Positions 10,385-22,138 of a stretch of DNA of 64,000 nt are shown piece after piece. Location of the stretch: contig CM041197.1 of the NCBI GenBank assembly GCA_023078555.1, positions 1,398,501 through 1,462,500 of the forward strand. The letters are read 5' to 3'. Both the position numbers and the translations under genes were made by a program. Source of the stretch: Ulva prolifera (Eukaryota; Chlorophyta; Ulvophyceae; Ulvales; Ulvaceae). A model generated the notes under the pieces. It did not search any database. It was not told the origin of the DNA and was given only the letters and a program-made list of their open reading frames with translations. How positions within the stretch are numbered: the stretch's first letter is position 1; every line of letters begins with the position of its first letter.

Positions 10385-13086
10385 GGCGCCATTGGCATCG
10401 GCATGCATGTGTGGGACCGCGGTCACCCCGCGGCGTGCTGGCGCCCGCGTGCTTGCGGCTTTGGTGGCGTGCCGCTGCGCCGTGAGGGCTGCGGTGGACC
10501 CTGCATGCGCGCACAGGGTGTGGCGGACACTCGGCATGCCTTCCAAAGCCTTGGGCCCCTCGCGGAGCCCACTGCATAGAGCGATTCCGGCCGGCTGTGC
10601 GCTGGCCAGTTCTGCGAGGCCTGTTTGTACAGCCGACATCTGTCTCCGCCCACCGGCATGCTGTGGCCGATGCCCGTTTGGGCAAGGCGCCTGGACAGTG
10701 GATTTGGTCGAGCATGCAGTCGTGATTCACATCCGGTCTGGAATCCGCCGAATAGATCAAAATCTTTCAATTTTGAATCCCAAGTTACTACACGTGTCCG
10801 GGCATCATCCGCGGCACCGCCGATGCATGGCTGCGCTGCTGCAGAGTCGCCGCTCTGCAAAAACGTGACCTTCCCTGACCGCCCCAACGATACCTTCTGC
10901 TTCCCATCTTCCTTCATCTCCTCCACCACCTCCGCCACCTTCGTGCCCGTCGCCGAGCAGCTGCTTTCCTGCTCAGAAGGCACCCCAGTCCCCCCGGAAT
11001 GCCACGCTGTTCGCGTCAAGCTCTACACCATCCTCGGCTAGCAGCTGCGACACCTGCGGCGACATCGCGAGCAAGACCTGCTCGGGGGCGCCATCTCCTG
11101 CGGCAGCCCCAACAAGACGGCCGCCACCTGAAGTGGCGGCACCTCTGCCGCGGACGGGCCGGTGGGAGACGGTGATGTAGTCGTCAGCAGCGCGGACATC
11201 ACGATCGGCGGCGTGCCTGTCTCTGCGGACTCTCCCGCTGTACATGTGGCAGAGGGCAGAGGGCAGTGGCGTCACGCTCGGCAATGCGGAACTCGTGATT
11301 GACGGCGTGCCGGTACAAGTCCTTGCGGACACGCCTGGGGGAGACGGTGATACGGTCGGCAGCAGTGGGGGCGCCATGATCAACGGCGCGCCTGTGGCTG
11401 CGGGTGCGTTGCAAGGGTGCTGCCCTAACTCTGCCGTCTCCGCTGTATATTTTACATCCAATTTGCTGCCGCTGTGTTGCTGTGTTGTGCGCAGAATCCA
11501 GGCATATGCGCGTATGGTGAACGTGCCTGTCCAAACGAATTAGCCATGCTTTGTGCGCCTCAGAGCCGTGCTGTCCAACGGCGGACGGTGGAAGGTCTCA
11601 TGCTTGACTCGAGCCTGTGTGGGCTCTGCTGGTGTGATGAGTCAAAGCCTCTAAGTAATTTATAAGTTAGAGAGATATCCGTGCTTGCCGGACTGCCTGG
11701 TGCACCAGCAATTCTCAACGGGCTCACTGGCTGCACCTGGAGGGGTTGCAAACTCTATCGCGAATCAGAAGCTTTTTCTACAGGTAATCTGGTGGTACTG
11801 AGCATTGATAGCATACCTGATCGACCGTCTGTGATGCAGGCCCAGATGGACCTCTAGAGCTTATATTTGGTGGAGATGGCCCCGCTGGCAGCCCCGGCGA
11901 CTCTGTTGTGCACACCATCAATAGCAGCACCACCACCACCGTCAGCGGTGCGCCCGCCCCCGCCGACCCGTCAACCATCTGCGACGGCTCCTTCGGCGAC
12001 AGCGACGCGGCTGACGTCGTCGTCGGCGGCGTCGACACACAATCTGCAGCCGGCATGCCCGGTGCTGACTCGGGCCCGGCGGCCGCCCCGCAGGCTGGCG
12101 GTGGAGTGGCTACCAGCCCAACAGCAGGTGTACCACTGGCATGGGGGTGGGTGGCGCGCTGGCGGCCGCCGCCGCCGCTGCGGCGGTGGCCGCGCTGTTG
12201 ATGTAGAGCACAAGGCCGGCGCTGGGCTCTGTTGTGCTCAACTTGGCTGCGGCCCGTGACGCTCGAGGCTCACGCATGGTGTTCATGCATGGGTGACACT
12301 CTGGAGGGATTGGGATCGATGCTAGCGGTGCAAATTGTCAGGGATGGGGATGCAGGCACTGGAGTGCTCAGCAGCACGCGCACGGTGTCCCCTGCGCTGC
12401 CACCTTCCTCGCCGTCTGGCTCGACGTGCCGCGTCTTGGCTTTTCGGCTGCGCACACACGCAGAGCAATCCTCGGCTTCCATCCTGGCATCCGTGCAGAA
12501 GGACAAATTCTACACGGGCAGGGATTGCTTCTACGCCTCTCGGCAACTGTTCAGTCTGGTGGTTGCGTGGTGTGCCTCCTGCAGCTGGTTTTGTAGTCAA
12601 CTATGATTATCTGACTTTTACACTGACAGGGTTGTTGCGTTATCCCCCTGCCACGGACAATGCCACCTAGCATCTCCTTCTGTTCGTGTGTATTCTGGGC
12701 AGCGGGCGCTTTTTCTCGCACGGCTGCCGCCGCACCCGATGGAGACGATGCTGAGGTACATTTGCGTGCCTCGAGGTCAGACTTTGCGTGCGTTGCCCAC
12801 GTGTGTGGGCGGCATGATGTGCCTTGTTCCGTCATCTTATCTCGAGTCGAGATTCTGAGTTCTGGATGCTTCAAATCTTCTCGCTCTAGAGGGCTGTATA
12901 TTCGGGTATGTGCGACGTGGTATCGGTGTCGATTGCTTGATTCGCGCACGCGTCTGATGGGGCCCTGTGGGCAGGCCGGAAGATGATTCGCCGGACCGTG
13001 GTTGTCATGTAAGTGAGCATCAGCCAGTGGATTGGCTACCTCAGTAAGTGCACAAGGTGGGAACGACGCTCAGGCGCCAATTGTGG

Positions 13087-13162
13087 CCACCGGAGGCGCC
13101 CATGCATCCTCCCACCGGAGGCACCCATACATCGTACCACCGGAGGCGCCCATGCATGGCAC
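13087..13162. repeat. ~25-bp tandem repeat, three units
   Basis: Three imperfect units of CCACCGGAGGCGCCCATGCA plus a few bases. Confidence 0.8.
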
Positions 13163-13450
13163 CGCTGCACTTCTTTGACTAGCCCCATGCGCTCTGCCGT
13201 GACAACACAAGAACCCATACGGCAGCGTGAAAGCAAAACAAAGTACACTGTGAGTGTTCCCTTGGCCTCACCTGTCGGGGCCTGTGGGAGGTAGTCCCCA
13301 GTGAGGGCACCCATGCTCCCGGCACGACCCCGCGGATTCCCTGAGCTGTAGATGATGTGCGCGAGAGCCTGTCTATGACTGCGTGCGTGTTGTTGTAGCA
13401 GAGGCATGCGGATTACCTCTGGTTGTTTGCGTCGGGGCGGTGGCTGGGAG

Positions 13451-13540
13451 GGCAGTGGCCGGGCAGTCCCGTTGCAGTGGCCGGCAGTGGCCGGGCAGTC
13501 CGGTTGCAGTGGCCGGCAGTGGCCGGGCAGTCCGGTTGCA
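13451..13540. repeat. 32-bp minisatellite, about 2.8 units
   Basis: Units start at 13451, 13483 and 13515, each beginning GGCAGTGGCCGGGCAGTCC. A partial unit recurs near 13570. Confidence 0.85.
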
Positions 13541-14887
13541 GGCTGTGGCAGGGGGAGTCGCCGGGACGGCAGTGGCCGGGACACTTGAAGATAAAGTCTT
13601 GAGCTATGCTTAAAAAAATGAACAGTACAATCAAAAAATAATTGAATGGCCCCGCCACGGGGTTCCAGTGTTAACAACGTTGTTGACTTGTCGACTGGCA
13701 GAGCTCTGGCTTACGGGAGAGAAGGTTGTGGCAACTGCAGTCGATGAGAGACTTGCAATGAGCACTTCCGCACAAAGGGTCTGGCTGGTCTGGGCTACAC
13801 AATCCTGCACAACTATTCATGCACAAACACATTCAAGCGGAGTTCACTGCCATTTGCTGCAGGCCCGGCTGGCTGACCGGCACCTGGTGCATGCTCGTAG
13901 TAAATGTAAAGAGTTGTCAATGTCCGTCCCAGACAAGCTGAAAACGACGACACTGATGTCGTGACGAACGAGAACAGCGAAATGGAAAAGTAATAATGGT
14001 ATATGGTACATGGCGAAATGCCACATGGGCCATATGCGATATTGACAAGGCAATATGGACAGGATAGGGCGGTATGGTCTGTGGTCTGCAATGTGAGTGT
14101 GAGATGTTGCGTCATTCCCATTATGAGTGGAAGATCCCATTATGAGTGGAAAATCCCTTCATGGGCCATGTCAGTGTTGATTCCTGTAGATCTGCATGGG
14201 CGCATACTTGTTTGTGCACAGTTGCAGTAATGGCCAGCCGTGGCAGCTGCATCCTCGTTGCATCCTGCTTGATAGCCATCTGAGTCAGGTACTGCTGCGG
14301 GACTCATATTCTTTTCTGGGCTGCGGTGTTTAAAAGTGGGAGGCTGTGTCAATCAAAGAGTTCACATCTCCGTGTGCACAATTAGGCCCAGGGTCATTCA
14401 CGACATTGGCTTATGCAGATGGCAAGAGGCCTATCGGACCATCAGCAACGCGGAAGTCTGACGCGGACGTCAGGAATATGCAAGGCTCTGATGAGATTGA
14501 CAAGATGATCCGTCAGTGCAGATAGTCATGAGGCGCCATGCTGTCGGAGCCGTGCCTCCGCTTTGTCACCTTGGCACGCAACGTTGCATAGAAAGCAACG
14601 CTCCGATGCACTACCGACGTGTGAACACGATCACTCGCACAGGAGCTTGTCTTGCTGCGAACAGAACATCTGCTAAGGCTGCTATCTCAGGACCATCGGT
14701 CACGTTCAAGCAGCAGCTTCCCGTCCTCAAGCCTGCACGTCAGCAAGGCAGGTGGAACGGACAGGCCTTCTGTTTGGTGAGAGAGTGCATGCCAAGCGCT
14801 GAGATCATCGACCATCGTCCAATTAGCGCAGGCTTTGCTGTTATTTCGAAGTTCTCGATCATGCTGTTCCTCCCCAGTGCCAGGTGA

Positions 14888-17236
14888 ATGCTTTTGAAAG
14901 CTGCTGTTGTCGCTGCGAGCCTAGCAGCCGCGCGTGCACAAGGTCCGCATTCCCTTGCAGCATGACCTTACTATATGCTGTCAACCAAGCCGTAGCTGGC
15001 CTGGCTGTCTGTGGCAGCATCCGTGTCTGCGTGCGGCCGTGTGCGTTCTAGCGTATCTGCGGTACCGCAGAGATACCTCGCTATCTATATCCATGAATTC
15101 TGCGTCGCAGCACAAAAAGAAAAAGACTACGATCATCGTCTCGAATTCAGTTAACGAGACAGGAACTGAGTCTTTTGTCTGAAGAACGTCACATGCGCAG
15201 TGCTCGGGCTGAACATGTGTGCTGCTCAGAGGCCGGAACGACTGGTCGCCATCGCGAGCACTCATCGGATTCCTCTGATTAATGGATTTGAATGACAGTA
15301 CACTTGTTCATAGCTGCTGTATTCCTCTGCCTTGCTCAGCAGGTTGCAATCACGGTGGCTCTCGCTTGTCATGTCCTGACCCACTCCAGCCACTTCGAAA
15401 GCAATTCTCTGTGAAGGTCAAAGGCAGCGGGGCAAAGACGAAATGTTGTCCAATTCAGATCACCGGCGACGCTTGCACCAAGTCACGCCGGACACCACAT
15501 GCAGGTGAAGTTTGTGTGTGGGACGCGCAGGCTGGAACCTGTCGGGTTGCCAGCAACACTCTGCCGAACGCGGAACAGTTCCTACAGTTTGCCGACACCG
15601 TGGAACGATGCTTCAACAACACAGCGGAAACGCAAAGCATGGCGATAGGCTGTAGTGAGAGTGCGTATCTATGCTGTCCGGCCTGCATTCGATGCTAAAC
15701 GAGCAACAGTCTGCCAAACGTTTCTTCTTTGCCTTCCACAAGCCTGCCTGCAGCGAAAATCTCTCTTGCCATCACAACGCTAAATGCACATTCAAGTCGT
15801 TTGAATCAAGCCGATGTGTATGCAGATGTACCAGGCTGCAAGAGCGCCACGTTCGTGGACCAGCCTGCACCGTTTGCTCTCTGCACGCCACTCGACTTCA
15901 GTGCCACTTCTTTTGAAGCCTTCCAGTCCACCGCAGCTGCCAACAGTGCCTGTGCAGCCAACACCTCGGCCCCGTGCCTGGCCATCCGCATCGACTTCTG
16001 GGCCCAGCTTGGCTGTAGCACATGCGGCATGACGGAGCACATGGCACAGCTCGCCCTGCAGCGCTGCAGCGCCTACGCCACTGAGCTGGAATGCTTGGAC
16101 GCCGCAACCTCACCAGAGCGGGCGCTGGAGCCCGCGCTCGGGCCATCTGCCTCTGCCTCTCCAGTCGCCGGCCCTAGCCTACTCCCGACGGAGCCACTGA
16201 CGGCCGCAGCTGGTGCGGCCTCCGTGCTATGCCACACAGACACCCAGCATCATCTGACGTGTGCATGCGTTGGGCCGATGGTGTGCTTGTTCGTTGCCCT
16301 GGCGGTACTACCGGCCACCCCGGCTGTGTCCTTGTAACACAGGCACCCATGCATTCTCACTGCACGTGCAGCGTACAGAGTTACATTGATTCTATAGAAT
16401 GTTCTGCGTACGACACACCACGCCGGCGCCGGCCACACACAATCCAAGCAGTGCGCGGACGCCGTGGGCAGATTCGGCGTGGGTCGGCGTCGGCTGTGAA
16501 CGGTGGCGTTGGTGTGCCTGTGTGGTGCCCTGGCGGTACTACCGCCCTCTCGGATTTTGCCCTTGTAAGACACATTCTCCAAAAGCAGCTCGTATGCGTC
16601 CATGTAGCCATGCGGGCGCCCTGCCATACAGCGACACACGTACACCAACCTCTGCATTGCGCTGCAGCCCCCGCCGTGGATGCAACAGCGCCAGGCCCTG
16701 CATCAGTTTTCCGGCCCCGGCGCGGCCCCTCCGCCACTCCAGCCCCGGCTGCCGCCGCGCCTGCCGATGCCGCCGCTCCGCAGCCTGCGCAGCAGGCCGC
16801 GCCGCTGCCGCCACAAGCTACGGCACAACGCCCGGCTGCCGTAGGCTCGCCACGTGAGGGCCCCGACCCGGCCTCGCTCCTCGAGCAAGACATGGCGCAG
16901 CACATGGCTGCGGCGGCCCCGGGCGCCGGGCCGGCGCCGCTCAGCCACCCCTGGATCCCCATCGGCACCTTCGAGAACCGTCCCCCAGCAAACCCTATCA
17001 TCGGCACACCGCCGGACGCCGTGTGGGACGGGGGCGCAAGTGGGGGCGTGGACGTGGGGGTTCCATTGGGCGCGGGGACCGATGCAGGCATGGCGCCGGC
17101 AGCAGGAGGAGGGGAATCGGAGTCTGCGGCCGAGGGTTCAGATGCATGGGGGGCGGGCACAGGGCTTGATTGGTGCGGGCGGGCGTGGCTGCCATGCGTG
17201 GCTGCAGGTGTTCTAGTGCTCTGCCTGGGGCGGTGA
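14888..17236 (+). CDS. Gene C: Cys-rich secreted protein, third tandem paralogue
   Basis: Same unrecognised family as gene A. Proposed exons are 14888-14942, 15343-15651, 15754-16212 and 16668-17236. All introns are phase 1 and the frame is 1392 nt (463 residues). Exon 1 is a compact signal peptide (MLLKAAVVAASLAAARAQ). Exon 2 is Cys-rich (SCPDPL, TKCCPIQITGDAC, EVCVWD, ERCF); its second half corresponds to gene A exon 2. Exon 3 carries PGCKSATFVDQPAP, FALCTPLDF and LGCSTCG, matching A's CK.V.FPD...FCFP and MGCANCG. Exon 4 is Pro/Ala-rich and ends in the hydrophobic WLPCVAAGVLVLCLGR, probably a membrane anchor or GPI signal. Intron 3 contains two copies of the TTGTCCTTGTAACAC element. The first donor (GTCCGC) is weak, so exon 1 is the least certain part. 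Confidence 0.65.
16299..16341 (-). repeat. TTGTCCTTGTAACAC-family element
   Basis: Plus strand reads CCTGGCGGTACTACCGGCC and ends GTGTCCTTGTAACACAG. Inside gene C intron 3. Confidence 0.75.
16529..16573 (-). repeat. TTGTCCTTGTAACAC-family element
   Basis: Same orientation as the copy at 16299, diverged at the end (TTGCCCTTGTAAGACAC). Inside gene C intron 3. Confidence 0.65.
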
Positions 17237-17407
17237 CAGCACAGCTGGTTAGACTCGACCCTTCAGGACAAGGTCTGCGGCTCCATTGCTTGTGCGCGAG
17301 GCCGTTCAACAGGTGACGGCGGTGGTGGCGCAGGCGAAGGGGGGCATTACCGTGCGCAGCCAGTTGTGATTTGTACCTTTGTGGCTACGGGGCCTCACAC
17401 GCTGCAG

Positions 17408-17449
17408 TGTGTTGTCAGGATGAAGGTGGCAGGGAGGGTAGCACCGCGA
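17408..17449 (+). repeat. TTGTCCTTGTAACAC-family element
   Basis: GTTGTCAGGATGAAGG followed by GGAGGGTAGCACCGCG. Confidence 0.6.
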
Positions 17450-17506
17450 ACGCAGCATGCAGGTCAAGAAGTCACCTTGCTGGGCAACCTAGCTGTGGCA
17501 CTGCGT

Positions 17507-17550
17507 GTGTGTTACAAGGATGAAGGCGGCAGGGCAGGCAGCACCGCAAA
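17507..17550 (+). repeat. TTGTCCTTGTAACAC-family element
   Basis: TGTGTTACAAGGATGAAGG followed by GCAGGCAGCACCGC. About 100 bp from the preceding copy, in the same orientation. Confidence 0.7.
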
Positions 17551-18271
17551 GCCAGCACGCTCCGCGCTGTGACGTTGTGTGCGCCCGGGTGAGCAGGCGT
17601 GTCGTAGGGACGCTGGTAACTCCGCCCTTCAGAGGCTTGTCTGACCAGTGCGGCCAGGGAGAAGCTTCCGTGATCTTCGTGGCGTGCTTTGTATGTTTTG
17701 AGAGTGCCAGCGGTTTGCATTGCACGACTGCTGCCAATGGGGGAAGCGTTCTTTTCTTTCACACATGGGAGTGCACGTATGGTGCACCTCAACAATGGCG
17801 CAAGCAGGTACAACAGCACAGCTGATGCGATCCTGATCCATTGTTCACAGGGTGTACCGAATGGTGATCTTGCAGCCGGTGGTGAGCGGGGTGAGACTGC
17901 ACCGGAGCATATGTCCCCACACGAACACGGTTTTGCAATCGTGCATGTTGACATGTGGGTGAACCTGCACCGGCTGCGCCTGCTTGAAGTAGATCGCAGC
18001 CTGTGTGCGTGTGGACGCACTGTGCCTGTGGCTGCTCGAGGCGCAGATGATTCAGCGCTTGAGATGTCAGCAGGCATGCTTGTGATGGCTGTGCAACAGC
18101 CGCTCGCACCTGTGTGCCGTTTCGGGACAAGCTCTGCGCGTGTCAGCAGCAACCCTGGCGCCAGACCGCGGATCAAAATTGCAGGAAAGCACGACAGGCG
18201 GGCATTTGTGCTGTTCATGTGTGCGGGCAAAACCCGACTCCGCTGTAATTGGCAGGTGGCAATAGGATGTG

Positions 18272-18343
18272 TGACCCCTACAGGACTCGAACCTGCAACC
18301 TTCTGATCTGGAGTCAGATGCGCTACCATTGCGCCAAGAAGCC
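18272..18343 (-). tRNA. trnW-CCA: tRNA-Trp (anticodon CCA)
   Basis: The minus strand folds into a complete 72-nt cloverleaf: acceptor GGCTTCT with AGGGGTC (three G-U pairs), D arm GCGC..GCGC, anticodon stem TCTGA/TCAGA with loop CTCCAGA, and T arm GCAGG TTCGAGT CCTGT with discriminator A. There is no intron. Box A (TGGCGCAATGG) and box B (GGTTCGAGTCC) are good matches, so it should be transcribed by RNA polymerase III. No clear T-run follows the 3' end within about 15 nt. Confidence 0.95.
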
Positions 18344-20209
18344 GGTTTTACTATCTTCGTGCACGTGCGCAATATCTTGAAATCTGCACATATAATCCCC
18401 GCCTGAAGTTCGAAATTGCTGAATGCGACTGCTGCTGCCGACGCTCTAAGCAACTCGCGGCGCTGATCGCGGTGCGCACACTCAAAATCTTCAACCCTGG
18501 TCCGTCCGTGGGACCCCACGCATGTGCATAACTCTTGAGCCAAGAATCTTAACCCCCTAGTTGGAGAATTGTCTGCATCGATACACAGCCTAACAAGGGC
18601 AGTCAATTGAACTGATACAGCCCAACAGGGCAGACAATTGAGCCTTAAGGCAACATCGCGGCACCGTGGTGCGGCCATGCATGCGGGGCCACACAGCTGT
18701 GATCCTGAGGATACCTCTGGGCAAGTCCGGCCTGTGCACGGCAGGATGGCACGTGCCGGCACCGTGCATCCCGCGCGATGATCTCATGTCCCTACCCACC
18801 CCTTTCACGCGTGGTGCGCCACATGTACACGTGAACCATCAGCCAAGCAGCGCAAAGACACTATCTCCAGCTCACAGCAGTGCCACACAAACGCACCCGA
18901 ACCCCGCCATCGGAATGGCCGAGTACATCACCCCCTTCCCCCCCTCCCGGCCGGACGTCAAACTGCTGTAGCCGGCCCCACTGCAGCCGCCCAAGAGCTC
19001 TTCCACCGGTACGTCCTCCAGTTGCGCTGCAGCTGGCCCCATCCCTGCACCTGCACACACTGCCCCCAGCCCCGCATATTGAGGACCGTGGTTAGCCCCA
19101 GCAAAGGTTTCGTGCGCGATCGAAGACCCGAACACCTGTGTGGTCGCTGGCCCGCTGTTGCTTCAGAGAACATCGATGGCCTGGTGAAACGTGTGTACAG
19201 CGAGCATTGGATGTATTTCGGCACGCTGGAGGCAACTCTACCCAGGAGATAATCTGAGCGAACTGATTTTTTTTGGAACGGCTTGCATTGCTGCGACGCA
19301 ACGGTGCTCATGCAGCGCGCAACGCTGCAACAGCATTGACAACGATAGCTTTGACCACAGACCGTGCCGCGCACGGGTGCTCTTGCACATGCTCACGCTC
19401 GTCAAATTGAGGTCAGTCAAAGGACGCACTGCCGAAGTTCCTGACGGTGGCGATGAAAAGTCCCATCGCGCGATGCAGCGCTATGGTCTCGTGACCTGGG
19501 AATGCGTGTGGTAAGCACCAGCCGGGCGGGCTTTGTTTCGCGGCAGTTATACAGGCCTGGCATATGCCATGTGGCATTCTGTAGGCGCATCGACACTGTG
19601 CCTTGTGCATCCGGGTTGCAGTTGGCTGTATGGGCGGTGGACCAGCTGCAGTGCCACCACAATGCCACCACAAGTAGCCTGTGGCCACAGGGACAGTTGT
19701 CCGGGGCAGGACGATACAAGCGATCAACACAGGTCATGTTGTTGTCACAACCGGTGAATGAAAGCACACAAGATAAATGTTATTTTTCTGTGAAAGACGG
19801 ACTGATATACTCCCGTTTACGAAACAGTGGCGTGTTGCGCGCACATGTTCTTGGTGTCTTGCCTGAGATCTGTCTTCGTTTCAGTTTCCACGTCCATGTG
19901 TCGTTGTTTAAGCCATCTGGTGCATCGCAGTGCGGCTGTCGAATTGCAGTGAACGGGTTATCCCATTCGATTCCTTCAGCAGCTTCAGTTCAGCTCGTTG
20001 AAGAGTGCGCGACACCTTCGTGACAAATGCTGCCTCATAAAATCATGCTCATGGCTTGAGTTGTATGTGCTGCGCTGACATCACGCGTTGAATAGTGCGT
20101 GCCTAGGCTACTAGTTGAGATATTACCGTCGCACGTCTCGTCGAGGGTAAGTCCTCTCGCTGTTCAGAAGTCAGCAACGACGGTCGGTGTAACAATTACG
20201 AGGGCCACG
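18344..20209. other. Intergenic region, no supported gene
   Basis: Several open frames of 60-170 codons occur (the longest at 19502-20023), but none shows a recognisable domain, coherent exon structure or paralogue. Confidence 0.4.
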
Positions 20210-20904
20210 ATGCAAGATGTGGCAATGTCGGAGCCGATTGATGCCAGGTGTGTACTGTCGCTGACATGCTGCCCACCGCGATCCGATCGAGACGTGCTCG
20301 GCCCGCGACGCTTGTCCGTAAGGCCGTCTTGATCTGCAGGCTCGACAACTCACTAGATTTGATATCAAGGGGCAATGCAGAGCTGGTGAAGCTAGACTCA
20401 ATGGGCCTAACTGCTTCGTCGTTACAACGGGTGCTGGCCTTGTTGGCGACAGAAAATGTAGGCTCCAACGTAATGACGATTTCATTATCGGACAATCTGT
20501 TAGATAATGATGCCTGTCGGCAGCTATTGGAGGCTCTCAAGATGCCTCAGTTCTGCCCATCGCTCCTGGCCATTAATCTGCAAGGCAACAGCAGCATAAG
20601 CAGTGAGGGCTACGCCGTTCTGGACGAAATCGTGACAATCAGGACAGAGCTACAGGCACGCAGCCCACTTATTCTAGTTGCCAGCCATCATTTTGCTTTA
20701 CGTGCAGCATCTGCCTCACAGTGCATCATGTCTGGACGATACGATACACCGCTGCACGTCCCGACGGATGATTCTCGCATACGCAGAACAATGAAGCATG
20801 CAGCCCAGCCAAATACATGCATTTCGCTAGGATCCTGCCTCTGTGACTGTGGACGTTGTGACACATGCGACGCATCCCAAATCCATGCCTGTGACTACTG
20901 CTAG
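20210..20904 (+). CDS. Small leucine-rich-repeat protein
   Basis: Exon 1 is 20210-20247 and exon 2 is 20340-20904. The 92-nt intron has GTGTGT and a CTGCAG acceptor, and splitting an Arg codon gives a 603-nt frame (200 residues). The middle third reads as two to three repeats of the ribonuclease-inhibitor LRR type: VKLDSMGLTASSLQRVLALL, ISLSDNLLDNDACRQLLEAL and LLAINLQGNSSISSEGYAVL. The C-terminus is Cys-rich (CLCDCGRCDTCD). An AATAAA lies at 20947-20952, 43 nt after the stop. RI-type LRRs usually mediate protein binding; no partner is suggested by the context. The short N-terminal exon and the exact start are inferred from frame and splice phase. It may be the tail of a longer gene. Confidence 0.55.
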
Positions 20905-20946
20905 TCACCCGACCTGGGCGCACGCCATGTAGTCATGACATGGACA

Positions 20947-20952
20947 AATAAA
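20947..20952 (+). promoter_or_regulatory. Candidate polyadenylation signal AATAAA
   Basis: AATAAA 43 nt downstream of the LRR gene stop codon. Confidence 0.4.
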
Positions 20953-22138
20953 ACGATGCTCACCAACTAGTCAGCGCATCATTGGTTCTCCCAACTGCTC
21001 CATAACACGTGTATGGTGCTTTGCGATGTTGCGAGACACATTTGTTGCTCGTGTAGCGGGCAGTGCATGTGTGTGTTGCAAGGACAAAGTAAGCAAGGCA
21101 GGTAGCACCGCGAGCAACAACCAGGGGAATACACCACGCAACAAGCCACACGCAGCACACACCAAAACACCCACGCAACGTCAGCACCTGCGCCGGCCAC
21201 AGCCACACAGCCACACACAGTGCATGTGTGTGGTGCAGATGCTGGTGGCATCGCCCAGCCTTCCTATGTTTCATGTTCTACATGCTCCTTGCAGCAGCGT
21301 GCAGCATGGACGTCTCGGCGCCATAGATTCCTTTGAGTACGCCATGACACCAATATGCGCAACGGCGTGGCAGCGGTGCTCGGTCGCTCATGAAGCGGTG
21401 GTTGCCTTGCCCCCAGGCTGCCTCCGTTACGACTCCACCGTATATACCACGCTCGCTGTGGACCTCCAGCGCTGTTGCCTCGGATGATCCACTTCGTACA
21501 TCACATCTGGGACTGTAGGCCAATGCTGTGTCCTGCCCTCTTGGGTATGATGGGGCAAGGTTGCCTGTGCCTGCCTCACATCACCAAATATTGCCGCAAG
21601 TGCCGCAAGCCAGCGCTGTCCATTGTGACTCGTAACGAGAGCGTGCGCATGGGGCACCGCATCGCCGAGGTCACACACACACACGCACACGCAATGATCA
21701 TGCATCTGCCTGTGTCGTTGCGGCCGCTGCACTGCATGCATGGCAGTGCTACCTGCCGCACGCAACTCCCCCGGCATCACAAACAAACAGCAGAGATAGC
21801 AGAGGCATAGCGTGGTGGCTTACATCGTGCATTCCTACTGATCGCACGAGCTTTCTGTATTCCTTCCCCTCTGTCAATTTCAAGCATAAGTATGCCGGTG
21901 CGACCGGTCGTGCCAGGCGGATTTGCAGACGCACGCAGCTGGGCGCCTCAATCGGGCGTGCTTGCAGCAATTGCCAGTGTCCCTGGGGCCGTGGCAGTGC
22001 GACCGCCAGGCATCGCCCGGACGTACACCTGCTTCCCTGAACCTCCCTCTGGACTAGGCACCACACGCCGCCTGATCGCACAGCTGATGTGTCAGAATGT
22101 ATAACATGTAATTGACGGGGTGCGGCGTGGCGGCGCAG
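20953..22138. other. Intergenic region upstream of the SAPS gene
   Basis: Holds one longer copy of the ACAAGGACAAAG element (21071-21180) and no supported exon. The missing N-terminal part of the SAPS protein was looked for here and not found. Confidence 0.45.
21071..21180 (+). repeat. Longer (110-bp) TTGTCCTTGTAACAC-family element
   Basis: The core (TGTTGCAAGGACAAAG...GGCAGGTAGCACCGC) is followed by ~65 bp also found after the core at 24288, including an identical block ending CACACCAAAACACCCACGC. Confidence 0.8.

Larger units (their letters stand above)
8467..12208 (+). pseudogene. Gene B: broken tandem paralogue of gene A
   Basis: All four exons of gene A can be recognised: signal-peptide exon ending 8521 (donor GTACGC), exon 2 from 9642 to 10092, exon 3 10845-11403 and exon 4 from 11840. 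Damage is extensive. The original start at 8417 is out of frame after a ~13-nt deletion, leaving a shortened signal peptide from ATG 8467. A SINE (9656-9925) sits inside exon 2. Exon 3 has a TAG at 11038-11040 where A reads GC.NCG, a compensating 2-nt insertion, and a TGA near 11129 in place of a Cys codon. In exon 4 the hydrophobic tail is out of frame with the upstream part. Motifs conserved with A are ESPLCK, FCFP.SF.S.TT and APADPST. A truncated transcript is possible. A functional full-length protein is unlikely. Confidence 0.8.
12209..14887. other. Intergenic region between genes B and C
   Basis: No gene is supported. It holds two small tandem repeats (13087-13162 and 13451-13540), a fragment resembling the SINE body (13912-13925), and a duplicated CCCATTATGAGTGGAA block at about 14117-14153. 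Confidence 0.5.
17237..18271. other. Intergenic region with two repeat copies
   Basis: Holds two ACAAGGACAAAG-family copies (17408 and 17507). Open frames of 205 and 285 codons cross it on opposite strands. The plus one ends by reading the tRNA antisense, and neither has recognisable motifs. Confidence 0.5.

Noticed and set aside
17689-18306. 205-codon plus-strand ORF ending in TGLEPATF
   Set aside because: Its end is the antisense of the tRNA-Trp gene, a well-known annotation artefact, and the rest has no recognisable motif.
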